A stretch of DNA of 64,000 nucleotides, taken from assembly GCF_029873635.1 (NCBI RefSeq), contig NC_080423.1:91371191-91435190 (forward strand). Reading direction: 5' to 3'. Below the pieces are notes generated by a model. The model was given only the letters and a program-made list of their open reading frames with translations, was not told the origin of the DNA and searched no databases. This stretch comes from Malania oleifera. Its lineage: Eukaryota > Streptophyta > Magnoliopsida > Santalales > Ximeniaceae. The stretch's first letter is position 1, and each line of letters starts with the position of its first letter. This document shows positions 10,754-24,586 of the stretch, in pieces. The position numbers and the translations under genes were made by a program.

Positions 10754-12845
10754 TATTGACTTTTTGAGTATGATACCTATTTTGATGCTGACAAAGCACA
10801 AAGATCTAATGTGTGTGTCTAGTACTTGAACAGGTTAATAATTCAAAACACACATGGAAGAGGGTCATGGAAGCCAAAAGGAACTCAAAAAACACATACA
10901 CATGTTGTATTCCATGAAGGGAATAGAAAAGAAGAAGAAGAAGAAGACATTTGTTTAAAAGTTTTAAATGCATTTTTGTTTTTATAATGTGGTTTTTATA
11001 AATGCATTGCATGCAGGATGTGAATGAAAGCTCAAAACGACTGTAAACAGAACCTAGGGACCAACACATTTAACAAAAAACCTTTTCTTAACAACTAAAA
11101 TCATACAAAAAGGTTTATATTGGTTAGGATTAAAAACATGGCTAATTAAAAAGCCTCGATCAACCGACCCTTTACATTTTAAAGCACCTCAGCCAACTGA
11201 ACTTGCCCTGAGGGTAAAATTGTAATTTCGATAAGCTCGGATGACCGCTCACTAAATGAACTGAATGCTCAGCTGACTAAACCTATAATTTTGGCTGTTT
11301 TAGTTAACCTCGGCCGACCAAACTGATTAGTTCAAATATGCCTCAACCAATCGACCATGGAGAACCGATAGACTGGACTTTAGCCCAGTCGACCAAACCT
11401 ACGAAGGTTCGAAATCGCCCTTGGTTCGGTCGACAAGCACCTTCCACAGCTGACCGAACCCCTTTTGAAATTCAAATTCCTTGTTTGAGGTCAGCCGACT
11501 GACGCCAACACCGGTTGACCGAACCTCTTAGGTTGGCTTATTTTTTAAGCGCTAATCGTTATTGTTTTTCCACTTAATCCTTTATAAAATGACGAGCGTA
11601 TCCCCAAAGGTCATATTTCTCCTAGACTCAATAAATACCTCCCTCATAAACATAATTAGTAAGATGATTAGTTAGAAAATTCTCCCAAATATTTTTTCAT
11701 ATTTTCATCTTCAAAAGCTTTATTTTTCCATTCTCTCTTATTATCATTCACTTTCAAAATCATTTTTAAGAGAGCTTAGAGTATTTCTTTTACACTTTTC
11801 ATTAGCAAGTTCTTTACTCTTGAGGATTGTTAAGAAATTATATTTTTGGGCATTTATTTTACATTCAAAGCATAAATACTCTCATTCACTCTTTTCTTTG
11901 AAAATCTTTTTGAAAGTAAGCTTAGAAGTTTCTCCACATATTTCCTTCGTAAATATTTTTGGAAAAATACAGACTTGCTTGGAAACCTTTTGGCACATTG
12001 ATTTCAAACGCTTATATTTTGTTTGTGCAAAATCATTTGAAAGGAAAAACCCAAGATTCTCCTACACTTATCTGGAAAAACATATTTTGGAGAAAAATAT
12101 TATTTGGGTTTAAATCTTGAGTACTCATCATATATACCTTATTCAAAGATTATATTGAGAAAAATTTGCATTCTCACCTGAGCTTATTTCATATCTTACA
12201 TGAGTGCATTTGTGTTTATTGGTGTACATCATATGCTTAGAATAGAAGCATTTTCTTTGGTACAAAAAATACTTTGATATTGTTGTATTCCTGACGTGTG
12301 GTCAGAAGAGGATTGCACTGGCCTATAATGTGCACCAGATAGACTTAGACCCGGTTAAAAAAGTCTCGGACTAGTTCAGACCCGGTTAGGAGAACTAGGA
12401 GCACTGTCCTGTAAAGTGTATTGGTTGGGGTCAACCCTGTAATGTGACCTGGGGTATTCCTTGCCCAGTAAGGGGAGGAGGTTGTAATCGGTGTTGCTCC
12501 ACTCATTAAGTGAGCATTTAGTGGAATCCTCTTGTTTGTGAGCTTGAAGCGGGGACGTAGGCAAGTTTGGTCGAATCTCGATAACATATCTTGTGTCTGA
12601 TTTTAATTTCCACAAATTTAATTTATGCACTTGAATGTTTGTGTTTTTATTATTGTGAATGATTGGGAATTACTGAGACTGCTTTATTTGTTTTGATTAT
12701 CTACTCAGTTTATTTTTGTGGTATTTTTTATAGTTTAAAAAGACCCTAAGTTGTGCTATACTGATTGCGGATTTTTATCTAACACAGGAAGACATTTTTT
12801 AAATACCCACTTCATCCCCCTCTTGGGAATACACCAATTACGTCA
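10754..12845 (+). repeat. 5' LTR, 2092 bp
   Basis: Matches 19544-21630 over its whole length with scattered substitutions and small indels. TATA-like CAATAAATACC lies at 11629-11639. The U3 segment upstream of it carries a palindromic-motif array (separate entry). Confidence 0.93.
11155..11530 (+). promoter_or_regulatory. U3 palindromic motif array, GGTCGACC type
   Basis: Repeated half and full versions of a dyad motif close to TTCGGTCGACCGAA occur here, for example CGGCCGACCAAAC, TTCGGTCGACAAGC, AGCTGACCGAACC and CCGGTTGACCGAACC. The array ends about 100 bp before the TATA box. The equivalent part of the 3' LTR has the same motifs at 19940-20315. Confidence 0.7.
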
Positions 12846-12847
12846 AT

Positions 12848-12860
12848 TGGTATCAGAGTC
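12848..12860 (+). other. Primer binding site
   Basis: TGGTATCAGAGTC two bases after the 5' LTR end; complement to initiator tRNA-Met as in plant Copia elements. Confidence 0.9.
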
Positions 12861-12897
12861 TTGTTGCATAGACTTAAACGTTTTGTAAAAGATTGCA

Positions 12898-14033
12898 ATG
12901 ACTCAATTTGGTGTATCCTCATTCAGTAAAAGACAGTCATTTACTAGACCCCCATTATTTTGCAATGAAAATTTTTTCGCCTAGAAGCAAAGAATGAGTG
13001 TATTTATATAATTATTGGATTCGTAAGTCTAGCGAATAATTGTTAAAGGAATTTATATGCAATTAAATGAAAATGATACTACTCTTGAGCATGCAAATTC
13101 ATATGCCATGGAATTATCATATCGTGCTTTAGATTCTCATATTTTTCATGAAAATTATGGCATGTTAATGTGCGAGTGAAATCTACGAAGAGCTGGAGAG
13201 GAGGTATGGAGGATCTGGGAAAGAAGAGACCACCACTCAGATGGCTCCAAGTTCAAACGATCCAGAAGTGGTAAATCATGGGTTGAATGCTTTAGTCAAA
13301 GAGGAGGTATGCATATCTTAATCTCCTTTATTAAATGATTCATGTGATGTTTAGTGTGATGATTCTTGTGCCAAATCCTGTGATATAATATATGATGAAT
13401 CATCTACTATTTCTAATGATAATACTGCATGCATCGATTCATATGAATGTCATAGTGATAAATTTTATGATGAATCATGCATTGAGTGCAATGAAGAAAG
13501 CATGCCCTTTTACTAAAAATCTATTAAAAGCTTTATTTAAAATTCATAAACTTATAGTTAGGATGTCTAAACAGAAAATGATCTTGAAAAATGAAAATAA
13601 AAGGTTGGCAAAGAAGTTAGGAAAACTAAATGATTATCATGTCATCCTAGAGAAGAAAAAGATTAAGAAGATTTTAAAAATTATCTGCTTGGAGAGAGAT
13701 ACGAAAGATCACTCTAAAATGACACTCAAAGCTGAAATTGAAAAGAATGATTATGATAAACCCTTGAGAGTTAAAAGAAATAGATTCTTCAAAAAGGGTT
13801 CGAAATCATCACACAAATTCCATATTCATGCCTTATTTAGAAAACACAGAATTAGTAAGCATAATCTTTCACTTATGCACAAACCTTGCTTCTATTGTAA
13901 AATGAAAAGGCACACAAGATATAACTATCCACTTAAAGGTGCTAGAGGCTTAGACAAGAAAATGATATGGGTAATCATGAAGGCAAACCCCATAGGACCA
14001 AAGGAAGATCGAAATCCAATAGAAATTGCATAA
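12898..14033 (+). pseudogene. gag remnant of the Copia-type element
   Basis: The start ATGACTCAATTTGGTG gives MTQFGVSS..., then a gag N-terminal segment (TRPPLFCNENFF) with a stop soon after, followed by decayed sequence. From 13392 a 213-codon open frame reads the C-terminal gag: a lysine-rich coiled region (MILKNENKRLAKKLGKL), the zinc knuckle CFYCKMKRHTRYNYPLK (the last Cys replaced by Tyr), and a tail with KKMIWVIMKANPIGPK, similar to the repeated linkers after gag in SIRE-like elements. No protease follows. The gag protein would package element RNA; this copy cannot because the N-terminal part is broken. Confidence 0.75.
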
Positions 14034-16076
14034 TCACTTGATCCTTCCTTAGTTCTTATGTTCAGGGGTTGTGATGACTGAAAAGCTTAGGAAGTGGTTT
14101 GGAACTAAAATGCAAAACCTCAGTATATTTATTCACTGTACACTATCATTATACTAAGAATCTTAAAAGTCAAGCCAATGTAAAAACTCAAGTAAAATAT
14201 CCAATCTAAAATTAATGCACATATATATAATTTTGATTGGTTAAAATATGAAATTATTGGCCGCTTTAGTAAAATCCACTTCCAAATGGACAAGGTATTT
14301 TTCCCTGATATATAATTCTAATTGCTTAACTCATGCCTAAATATGAATATCTTTGGTTAAGCATTTGTGGTCCATTTTATAGAATTGAGCTTTAGGGATT
14401 CGTCTTATTCTATACATCTTTTAACCCTAATCTCATTGATCAAAACTTAGTCATCACTCTGATCATAAGCACACATCATCATGAACAAACCTTAATCTAA
14501 ATGCTTATGAAAAAGACATCCTCTTTGCAATCAAAATTAGGGAGCATCCACTAAGGAATTCGAGCTTTTCACTAAGACATATTAAAACATTCCTGTTGTG
14601 GTTAAAATGCAAGAATTTCCTTATCTTGGTTCACCATCTCCTACATAGGATTTCTTGACCAAATCACGATCACATCTGCTAAAGATTCATCCTTTCATTA
14701 GTTCGTATCCTTACTCTAAATTGTGATTATATCTAAAGGATACCTTCCAATCTCCAAAGAGCATTGTTCACAACAATCATATGCCCATAAATGCTGACAT
14801 TATCTCTTCCACGAATACATCCTGAATTTTGGCCACTCATAATCCTCCAAGATACTCTTTAGAACTTAATAAAATTTTAATCTTTAAGAGTATTTATTCA
14901 AATTCCCTTCTCCAGCTCTCAAACTTTGAGTCAAATCATTCAGAGCTTTATATTCTTAGAATTGTGTTCAGTGGCTAAGATGATTGCTAGGTTTCAATCT
15001 AAACAAAGAAACAAATTTCAAAGAAACCTATGCACGTACAATTAAAATAAAATGCCATTTGAACTTGAACCTCTACGAATTGAGACTCATAAGAAAATAG
15101 GCTAAATAGGCTTTGTTCATTGAAAGAATATTTATTGTGACTTTTTGGTCCTCTAAGCCTAGGCATTCAAAGCCAAGTCTGAATCGTTGAAAATCTAAGG
15201 CACTTGGCTAAGTAATTAGAAAATGAAAAAGGCATTAAATGTGTAGAGTGTATAACTCAAGGGGAGCATTTCTCTTCCCATAACTACACATATTAAATGC
15301 TTTCACGATTATATTTTATACCCATATGATTGAGAACAACACTACACTGAACTCATAACTATCCACTGCTATTTATTGATCATATATGATGGATGGTTTT
15401 TTTTATATGAACTATTGATTGCCTACTGAAATGCATGCTTGTATTGAATGTCTCCTACATGACTGATACAGTGATGTGAATTGCATGCTGGTAGTGGATC
15501 TAAGTTGTTGCATGCTTTATATGAAATATTTATTGAAAACAACCAGGTTTCAGGTACATAGTAAAATGGGAAATTGTTCAATTTACAAACGACATGATGC
15601 CGAAATTTCGTTAGAATTTCTCAAATTGAAACCATGTGCTAAGGATGATTATAATAAAATAAATCTTAGAATGTTATTGAAAGGAAGAGTGAAAACTTAA
15701 ATGGATAGTTAAACTTCATCGTTACATAATCATCGAATATTTAGGGGAGCTAGACTCCATCCATATAGAAAGAACAAAAATAACTCACATGCAACACTTT
15801 CGCTTTTTGAATATTGAGGCTCTTCTAAAAATCCAGAACATCATATCCATCTCTTAAAGCTACATGATTAGATATGGATTGTTTTATGAGTTATGAACTT
15901 TAAATCATGCCTTAATATATCTTTTCTGGTGCATTTGTAGTCTATAGGGAGACTATATAGGATGTTTGTTTAAAATGATTTAATTAATGTCCAGTATAGT
16001 TGTTATAAATGTTTCAAAATGATTGCTTATATTGCTTGGTATGCTTAATTAGATAATCGTTGATAAGTATAAGCAT
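14034..16076 (+). other. Non-coding internal region of the Copia-type element, left part
   Basis: AT-rich sequence with no pol domains in any frame. A purine-rich GGGGAGCATT occurs at about 15260 and again in the right part, a repeated feature of the internal region. Confidence 0.6.
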
Positions 16077-18161
16077 TGTTGACTCTATGAGTCCAATCCT
16101 GTTTTGATAATGACAAATCACTTGGTATTTGATCTGTACATTAAGATTGTGAATATGAACTATATTAAGCATGCACAAAAGGATAATAAGTCATGGAGGC
16201 CATAAAGAATAAAACATACATATCTTGACAAGATCCATGGAACTCAAAGAGTACAAGAATGAAGATGCAAGCAACAAGTTCAAGAACGTCATGGGAATAG
16301 GTACTTAGAGCTAATGTATTTACATTTTCATATAATTTAATTTGAGGCTCAAATCATAATCTAGAATGACCTTAGGACTCATGCATTTCATGAACATCAT
16401 TAGGGGACATTCATAGACTTAGAAATATTTTTAAAACTCCAGAATATATTTTTATAAAAGTGCCAAGAAAGAGAGCAAAGCAGTTTTTCAAAATATAAAG
16501 AAAAAATTCAGGAAATAGGAACTTCAGTAGAATGAAGTCAATGGTCAGTCGCCTGAAGTTGCCACTTCAGAACACTGAAGTTAACCTCAGTCGTTTGAAT
16601 AATTTCTTCAGAAGATCGAAGATTAAGTTCAATCACTTGAAGAATTTATAGTGAAACACAAAACCTGACAGAAGCACCTTAGAAGACTGAACTCAGACTT
16701 CAGTCGTCTGAACCCCAAACTTCAGTCGTCTGACACTGTGTCCAGGTTAATTTTTTCAAACTCTAAGGAACTTCAGTCATCTGGACCTTTAATCTCAATC
16801 GTCTAAACTTGCGAGAAAACTTAAAAATCTAATTTTTAATAAGAGAACTCGCGAGATATTTTTTGATCCAATGGTTGAGATCTATTCTAAGGGAAAGATA
16901 CCTATATATTGAACATCTAAACTCTAGTACGTCAGCTAAGATCAACGAGAAGAGAAGAAAACATCTTTTTGAAAGAGAATTGAGAAACTTGAGCATATAG
17001 CTATATGATTGCCTGCACTCCAGCTCATACTCATCAAGCTTGGGCAAATCAACTCAGAAAAATAAAGGGATTTCATATACACATCTTGATTTCTTTCTGA
17101 TATTGAGGTTTGTTAAATCACACTACTTGTTAAGAGTTATTCTTATAGAGTTTCTTCATGTAAACTGATTTGCTGATTAATATCTAGTTTTCAAAAGCTT
17201 GTCATTGCAAAATCTACTTTTGAATATTTGTTAAGAGGTTAATCTTGAGTGTGCATATATTAAATCATTTTGATAAAATTACCACTTGAGAAAAGCTTTT
17301 GTTATTGATTAGATATTTTTGGATCAAGTGAGTTTTCATTCAAAGACTTAATATTTTTAATATTCCAAAATCTACTTGATTGAAAAGTCTAAAGGTTATC
17401 AATATACACTTGAGATAAATATTGTTGTGACAAAGTGTGTTTCAAATCTTTGCAATCTTTGAAGGTTTTTTTTTTTTTTTGCAAAGATTTAACCTAAGTT
17501 CTCCAAAGCATTGATTTATATAAATATTTTTGGGGATTTGATAAAAGGGGCAGGTAGTGAATCATACTCTTGCATATAACAATTGTATCGTTACATACAT
17601 TCTGAACTTCAAGTTTCATCATATGATTATGTATTAGGAACTTCCATTGTACTCACTAGCTTTGTTAGAAGTAACATTGAGTGTTTTGCAGATTTGATTG
17701 TAATCACGGTTCGGGTTGTGAACCAGGTTTGAGGAGAGAGCTATATCTCTTGTAATCAGCAGATTATGAGGAAGTTGTACCTCTTGTAAGTAGCGGATGT
17801 AAGGGAAGTTCCATCCCAATTTAAGGAGCAGGGATTATAGTTTAATTCTTGAGTAGGTTGCTCAAGGCGAGGACGTAGGCCGGGTTGGCTGAACCTCGTA
17901 AAATCGTGTTTGCATTCTCTCTTCCCTTATCTTTTTACTTTCTACACTACATTTTATTACTTGTATTGCATGTGTATGTTGAATAACTCTACACGCACTT
18001 AATTGGGTAAAAAGAACTCAATGATAAAATAAATTTAATTTAGTCCTAAATCCCTACAATTGATTTGTTAAATATACAAATAGGGATTAAGTGGTAAATA
18101 GTTTCAAAGAATTTTAAAATACCCAATTCACCCCCCTCTTGGGATTACACCTAAATCAACA
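16077..18161 (+). mobile_element. Nested Copia-type solo LTR, 2085 bp
   Basis: Starts TGTTGACTCTATGAG and ends with CACCCCCCTCTTGGG-ATTACACC...ATCAACA, the same end style as the surrounding LTRs but otherwise a different sequence. Flanking 5-mers are AGCAT (16072-16076) and AGCAC (18162-18166), a target duplication with one change. TATA-like CCTATATATTG is at 16901-16911. No internal region is present, so it is the product of LTR-LTR recombination. Confidence 0.88.
16520..16808 (+). promoter_or_regulatory. U3 palindromic motif array, TTCAGTCGTCTGAA type
   Basis: CTTCAGTCGTCTGAA occurs at 16698-16712 and nearly again at 16720-16733; about ten more degenerate copies (GGTCAGTCGCCTGAAG, CCTCAGTCGTTTGAA, CTTCAGTCATCTGGA) fill the segment. 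It ends about 95 bp before the TATA box of this solo LTR. Confidence 0.8.
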
Positions 18162-18691
18162 AGCACTTCATTCCATCTAAGCATGTATTCACATTGATAG
18201 GGGGAGCATCCAAAACTAAAATTTTATTTCTTATGCTCACTCTACCTTTAACTTAGACTCATAGCTTACTATGGCCTGCACGTTTAATATAATGAATTTT
18301 CTTCTACCTATAGTGAATCTCTAATCCATAGCATTTAAGCTCGTACTCAAATTTACAGGGGGATCCTTTGAAATTAAATTTCTATCTTGTTAGGCTCCCC
18401 AACATGTCTAGCTTAGATCTATTTTGAATGTATTGTGGCTCGTGCTTCAATGTAGTGATTTTATTGAAAATCATAATTTGAAATATGTTGATTAGTCATA
18501 ATAATTTGTGTTGCCATATGATCCTTGTTTTGAATTGTCTAATATATTTAGGATCTTTGTGGTTAATTTTTCTTGTTATTTTATGAATTATACTTAAAAG
18601 TTCAACCAGAAAAATATCGCTTGCTTGATCTTCTTTGTTAAAGTTTCTTTTTCAATAAGCACAATCCCAGGTAGTTATTGTGAATCATTAG

Positions 18692-18750
<59 letters not shown>

Positions 18751-19529
18751 GTTCTTTGGCAAGAAATGATTTTGCATGAGATATATCCCGTTTCTTGCCT
18801 GTGAACTCAAATGCTTCATGACATGTGCTATCATTTAATATTCATGAAAATCAATTTTTTTTTTTTGCATAACTGGTTCGGTGATTACATATGAAAATGC
18901 ATGCGAACTAGTTAGACTGAAATCTTGCTCAAATCTACTATTTGCTATCATATGCAGTGCGATTTAAACTCAAATCTTTCACGTGTCTTATGAAATGCAT
19001 CAATTGCCATGATTTGTGTATATTTTTTGTCTAACCTGGTTTAACATGTCTTTTAATTTTTTATGACCAATTATACTATTATTTTTGTGTACTCAATTGT
19101 TATATTTTTAAAAAACAGTTATATTTATTGTGTATGCCCAAATTATTTTAAATAGAGGGAGTTTTCTTAAGCTAAGAATTTTTAAATGCCCAAACTTTAT
19201 ATTAAAAAGGGGTAGAATTTTGATGCTTAAATGATTTTATAACTTAACCTTTTTGCTTATGACAAAAGGAGGAGAATTTTTCTAAGCAACATGGGAATAT
19301 TTGAAAATATTCATTTTCAGGAGGTAGATATTTTTAGGGGTTAAATATTTGAGCTGCAAGCATCATGCTTATGTGCTTTAATGTTGAAGCTAAATGCATA
19401 ATTATTTTGGACATGTCTTATTTCTTGATATGCTTGAGCTATATTATTTATATTTTTAAAGAATGCATATTCTTAAGGGGAACCTTTTTAGGCTAAACCC
19501 CATTTTGCTTAGGTGCGTTTGTCATCATA
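18162..19529 (+). other. Non-coding internal region of the Copia-type element, right part
   Basis: AT-rich, no coding domains. Contains an (AT)n microsatellite at about 18694-18741 and GGGGGAGCATCC-like purine tracts. Confidence 0.6.
18694..18741. repeat. (AT)n microsatellite
   Basis: About 24 uninterrupted AT dinucleotides. Confidence 0.95.
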
Positions 19530-19543
19530 AAAAAGGGGGAGAT
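19530..19543 (+). other. Polypurine tract
   Basis: AAAAAAGGGGGAGAT directly before the 3' LTR start TGTTGAC; the plus-strand primer site typical of Copia. Confidence 0.9.
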
Positions 19544-21630
19544 TGTTGACTTTTTGAATCCGGACCTTATTTTGATGCTAACAAAGCACAAAGATCTAAT
19601 GTGTGTGTCTAGTACTTGAACAGGTTAATAATTTAGAACACACATGGAAGAGGGTCATGGAAGCCAGAAGGAACTCAAAGAACACATACACTTGGTGTAT
19701 TCCTTGAAGTGAAGAGCAAAGAAGAAGAAGAAGACATTTGTTTTAAAGTTGTAAATTCATTTTTGTTTTTATAATTTGGTTTGTAATAATGCATTGCATG
19801 CATGATGTGAATGAAAGCTCAAAACGACCATAGACAAACCCTAGGGACCAACACATCACAGAAAACCTTTTCTTAACAACTAAAATCATACAAAAAGGGT
19901 TTAATTTGGTTAGGATAAAAAATAGGGCTAATTAAAAATCCTTAGTCGACCGACCCTTTACATTTTAAAACACCTCAGCTGATTGAACTCCTCCTGAGGG
20001 CAAAATTGTAATTTCGGTAAGATCGGGCGACCGATCACTAAATGAACTGAATGCTCGACCGACTATCCTATAATTTTTGTTGTTATGTTAACCTCGGCTG
20101 ACCGAACTGATTAATTCAAATACGCCTCAGCCAACCGACCATGAAGAAGTGGCAAACCGGACTTTAGCCCCAGTTGACCAAACCAACGAAGGTTCAGAAT
20201 CGCCCTTGGCTCGGCCGACCAGAACCTTCCATAGTTGACCAAACCCCTTTTGAAATTCAAATTCCTTGTGTGAGGTCAGCCGACCGACGCCAGCACCGAT
20301 CGACCAAACCTTTCGGGTTGGCTTATTTTTTAAACGTTAATCGTCATTATTTTGTCACTTAATCTTTTCTAAAATGACGAGCGTATCCCCAACGATCATA
20401 TTTCTCTCAGACTTTATAAATACCTCCCTCGTTAACATAATTAGTAAGATGATTAGTTATAAAATTCTCCTAAATATTTTGTCATATTTTCTTCTTCAAA
20501 AGCTTTATTTTTCCATACTCTCTAATTATCATTCACTTTCAAAATCATTTTTAAGAGAGCTTAGAGTATTTCTTTTACGTTTTTCATTAGCAAGTTCTTT
20601 GCTCTTAAGGATTGTTAAAGAAATTATATTTTTAGGCATTTATTTTACATTCAAAGCATAAATACTCTCATTCACTCTTTTCTTTGAAAATCTTTTTAAG
20701 AGTAAGCTTAGAGGTTTCTCTACATATTTTCTTGGTAAATATTTTTGGAGAAATACATACTTGCTCGGAGACCTTTTTGCACATTGATTTAAGACGATTA
20801 TATTTTGTTTGTACAAAATCATTTGAAAGCAAAACCCAAGATTCTCCTACACTTTATCTAGAAAAACATTTTTTGGAGAAAAACATTATTTGGGTTTAAA
20901 TCTTCGAGTACTCATCATATATACCTTATTCAAAGATTATATTGAGAACAATACGCATTCTCACCTAAGCTTATTTCATATCATAGTGAGTGCATTTGTA
21001 TTTATTGGTGTACATCATCTACTTAGAATAGAAGCATTTTCTTTTGTTCACAAAATACTTTGATATTGTTGTATTCTCAACGAATGGTCATAAGAGGATT
21101 GCAATAGCCTATAATGTGCACCGGATAGACTTAGACTCGGTTAAGAAAGTCCCGAATTGGTTCAGACCCAGTTAGAAGAACTAGGAGCACCATTCTATAA
21201 GGTGTATTGGTTGGGGTCAGCCCTGTAATGTGACTTGGGGTAGTCGTTGCCCAGTAAGGAGAGGAGGTTGTAATCGGTGTCACTCCACATGTTAAGTGAG
21301 CACTTAGTGGAATCTTCTTACTTGTGAGCCTGAGGCGGGGACGTAGGCAAGTTTGGCGGAACGCCGATAACATATCTTGTGTCTGATTTTAATTTCCACA
21401 AATTTAATTTCTGCACTTGAATTTTTGTGTTTTTATTATTATGAATGATTGGGAACTACTGAGACTGCTTTATTTGTTTTGATTATCTGCTCAATTTATT
21501 TTTGTGGTACTTCTGACTATTTAGAAAAACCCTAGGTTGTGCTGTACCGATCGCGGATTTTTATCTGACCTAGGAAGAAATTTTTTAAATACCCAATTCA
21601 CCCCCTTTTGAGAATACACCAATTACATCA
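19544..21630 (+). repeat. 3' LTR, 2087 bp
   Basis: Pairs with 10754-12845. Retains the canonical TG start and CA end. TATA-like TTTATAAATACC at 20413-20424; the palindromic array is at about 19940-20315 (GTCGACCGACC, CGGCCGACCAG, CAGCCGACCGACG). Confidence 0.93.
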
Positions 21631-23306
21631 TAGATTTTGGGTATTCGTATTTGGACTCCTAATCTTGGGCCTCCTTCATCTATGTTTCACCTACATGCAC
21701 AAAGAGTTTCAAGGTTAGTTTCGAATGTCAAACCATTTTAAGCCCATTTTGGACCAATTTTGTGATTGAAAGCTCATTGCGAGCCTTTGTGTGAGATGGT
21801 AGATTTGGGCCCATTATGGGTCCACTACTTTTATTGTAACCCAATATGGGCTATTTGGTGATTTGAGGCCGACAATGGCCTTATTTTGAAATGGCTGCCC
21901 ATTGTGGGCTAATTTAATTTAAGTGAAGGCCCATTATGGCCATTTCTTTTAAATTAAAACCCAATTTTGGGCCAAGGTCATGTAAAGGCCCAAGCTTTTG
22001 GAGGGGAATTTGACAAATATCATTAAAAGAGAGAGGGTAAGAAAGAGGATGGGCAAAGTGCATTCAGAGAGCGAAGAAGAAAACAGAAGAGATACCAAGG
22101 AAAGAAACTAAAGAGAAGAATCTAAAATAGAGAGTATGAATGATAAAGAGGGCTCTGTTGATAGAGAACGGAGGCAATGACGAAGGAGAAAATAGAAGAC
22201 CAAAGAGGTAAGTACCCAGTTCCTTAATTCTCTCTCATTTTGATGAATATATAAATTGCTATGGTTGTGTGATTGAGTAAGTGCTCTAGAAATTGAGTAA
22301 GTGTTATAGAAAGGGTGGAATTTGAGATTTATTGCATGACTAGGAAATTGCATAGCAAGGTCAAGTTGTAGAGTTTGATTTGCAAATATTGGAATTAACT
22401 TTTTTTTTTTAAATGAATTTACATATTTCAAGTTGAATACCGCCTCAATATGCCTTAATACTTATATTTGTTTTCGGAATCCCTAGACAAAATCCCAAAA
22501 AGGCCTCCAAACAAAACACTCAATTCTCTCAACCAGGCCCCGAAACACTCCTAGCTAGGTCCCAATGCCATTTACATTACCTAAAGCAAACTTGAATCCT
22601 ATCCTAGCTAGGTCCCAATACCTCTCAGAATACCCTAAGTAGACCCGAATCCCTCAATCAAACCCAAATACCCAGCAAATTAATCCAAATTTTCATGTCA
22701 ACTTAACCTGAATACCCTAAAAGGATTCGAATATTCGAGTCAAAGCAACCTGAATACCTAGGTCAACCTAACCCAAACTCGAGTCAACCCAAACCCAAGT
22801 CAACTTTACCTGTCAACCCTACTTTGAACCCAACCTGACCCAAACCTACCAACCAGCCTAGCCTACCGTAAACTTAACTTAACCCAAGCCCACTAACCTA
22901 CCCTAAAACCCTTTACCTATTTAGCCCAAGCTCATACCCATTTAAACCCTCGCCCAAATTTAAACCAAAACTCTCCAGACCCATATTAACCTAAACCCAA
23001 TTAAGCCCAAAACCCTAGGCCCATTTAATCCCTATAACAGCCTAGAGCCCTGACCTAACTAATCCAAACCCCAAACTAGGCCCAAATCCTAAACCAAATA
23101 TAACCTAAGCCCACAAACCTAAACCTAAACTACCTCAACCTAATCCTAAGGCCTTAAGCTCACAAAAACCCATCCTAACTTAACTTAAACTAATTAAGCC
23201 CAACTAGAACTGGCTCAATTCTAATTCACCCGAACCGAACTTAACTCAAACTAGTCCAAGCCCAAAACACCAAGATCCAAACTCCAGCCTTATTTGACCC
23301 AAAGCT
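21631..23306. other. Host sequence left of the next LTR: GGCCCA-rich part and C/A-rich low-complexity part
   Basis: Between about 21690 and 21990 the half-palindrome GCCCAnnnTGGGC recurs (GCCCATTATGGG, GCCCATTGTGGGC, CCCATTATGGCC, CCCAATATGGGC). From about 22450 the strand is a degenerate CCCAAACC/CCTAACC-like low-complexity tract, which continues after the solo LTR at 27765-27870. A GAGGTAAGTA donor-like site sits at 22204-22214. Together this may be an old LTR of another family split by the 23307-27764 insertion. No coding content. Confidence 0.45.
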
Positions 23307-23516
23307 TGTTAGCTTTGGTGCAATCCCAAGAAGGGGGTGAATTGTAGACTAAAAAATTTTCTCCTAGGTTCAACTAATCTAACAGCAGTATTACGCAACC
23401 TAGGGGCAGTCTAAATGTATATGAAATTGCACATATGATATATTAAACAATTTTTAGAACATGCACCACAATTTCAGTATTTCTCAACCAAAAAGTAATT
23501 CTATGTCAATCATATA

Positions 23517-23632
23517 TGTAGTAACCGGGAAAAAAAAAGTTTAAAAAAAATAATAAAAAAAATAATAAATAATAAAATAAATTAATTAAAATAAACAAGT
23601 AAAATGAATAGTATGATAAGAAAAAAAAAAAA

Positions 23633-23673
<41 letters not shown>

Positions 23674-24547
23674 TAAGTAACTATGGTATTATAGATATAT
23701 ATAATACTACAAGCTTCTTCAAGAAGCTTTGAAAAGTAAAAAAAAAATCCATTTTGAATTGGATTCTTTTTGGTGTTGCGGTCAGTGCACTCTCTCTCTC
23801 ACACACACAAACACACACACACACTCTCTCTCTCTCTCCCTCCTACGACTCTCTCTCTCTCTTCGATTCCGGGCTAGTTTTACGCCGAATCGACAAACCG
23901 AAGCCACTACGACGCTCCTGGCGAAGTTCTCTACAAGTCTGCCGGAGCGGATCGTCAGGGAAACGAAGTTGGATTTCATCCCAAATCCAAGGTAAGGCTT
24001 TATTTTCAATATTTGGATTTTTGACAGTTGAAGAAAGTGATATACGCGTAAAAATACTGAACTTTAATACTAGAAATTTTCAGTTCCAGGGGTGTTGATT
24101 GGGAATATTAGGAATCATCCCTAAGTTGAGGTAAGACTTTTTAAGCCGAATTTGACTTAGTGGTAGTTATAGAAAATATTGTACGTACAAAAATACTAAA
24201 CTTTAATTTTGCTAGTTTTCATTTTCAGGGTGTTGAGTTGAGAACCTTGTGGGTACGGGAAAAATTTTCTTAGGGGCTTTTTAGGAATCAGGTAAGGGGA
24301 TAAATTAAGCTAGTTTTGTTTTGAGAAAATGCATGTACATATATGTAGCATCTGGTTTCAAGAAAAATAAATATATTTATATATATGATTTATATTTTGA
24401 AAATACTATTTAAATGATGATATGTTGAATACGTGGAAAATTTGTTTAGTGTGGTATGAATATAAAAATGTTGTGAAATACTATTTTCTAGGAATGGGGA
24501 CGATATGGATTTCTATGATGGAAAACCGGCGTACGGGCCAAGATATT

Positions 24548-24586
<39 letters not shown>

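Larger units (their letters stand above)
10754..21630 (+). mobile_element. Non-autonomous Copia-type LTR retrotransposon with 2.1-kb LTRs
   Basis: Two long direct repeats, 10754-12845 and 19544-21630, flank an internal region with a tRNA-Met-type primer site and a polypurine tract. The 3' LTR begins TGTTGACTTTTTGA; the 5' copy has mutated TG to TA. Both end ...TACRTCA. Flanking 5-mers AAGAT and TAGAT differ at one base. Without the nested solo LTR (16077-18161) the internal part is about 4.6 kb and holds only gag remnants, no protease, integrase or RT, so it depended on another element. The gag style (zinc knuckle followed by KKMIWV-like and GPK motifs) suggests a SIRE/Maximus-like relative. 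LTR divergence is obvious by eye, so the insertion is old. Confidence 0.93.

Noticed and set aside
22450..23306. Interstitial telomere repeat
   Set aside because: CCCTAAA-like words are scattered and not in register; the tract is simply C/A-rich.
23729..24098. Open frames over the (CT)n/(AC)n tract
   Set aside because: They encode Ser-Leu-Thr-His repeats from microsatellites inside an LTR leader.
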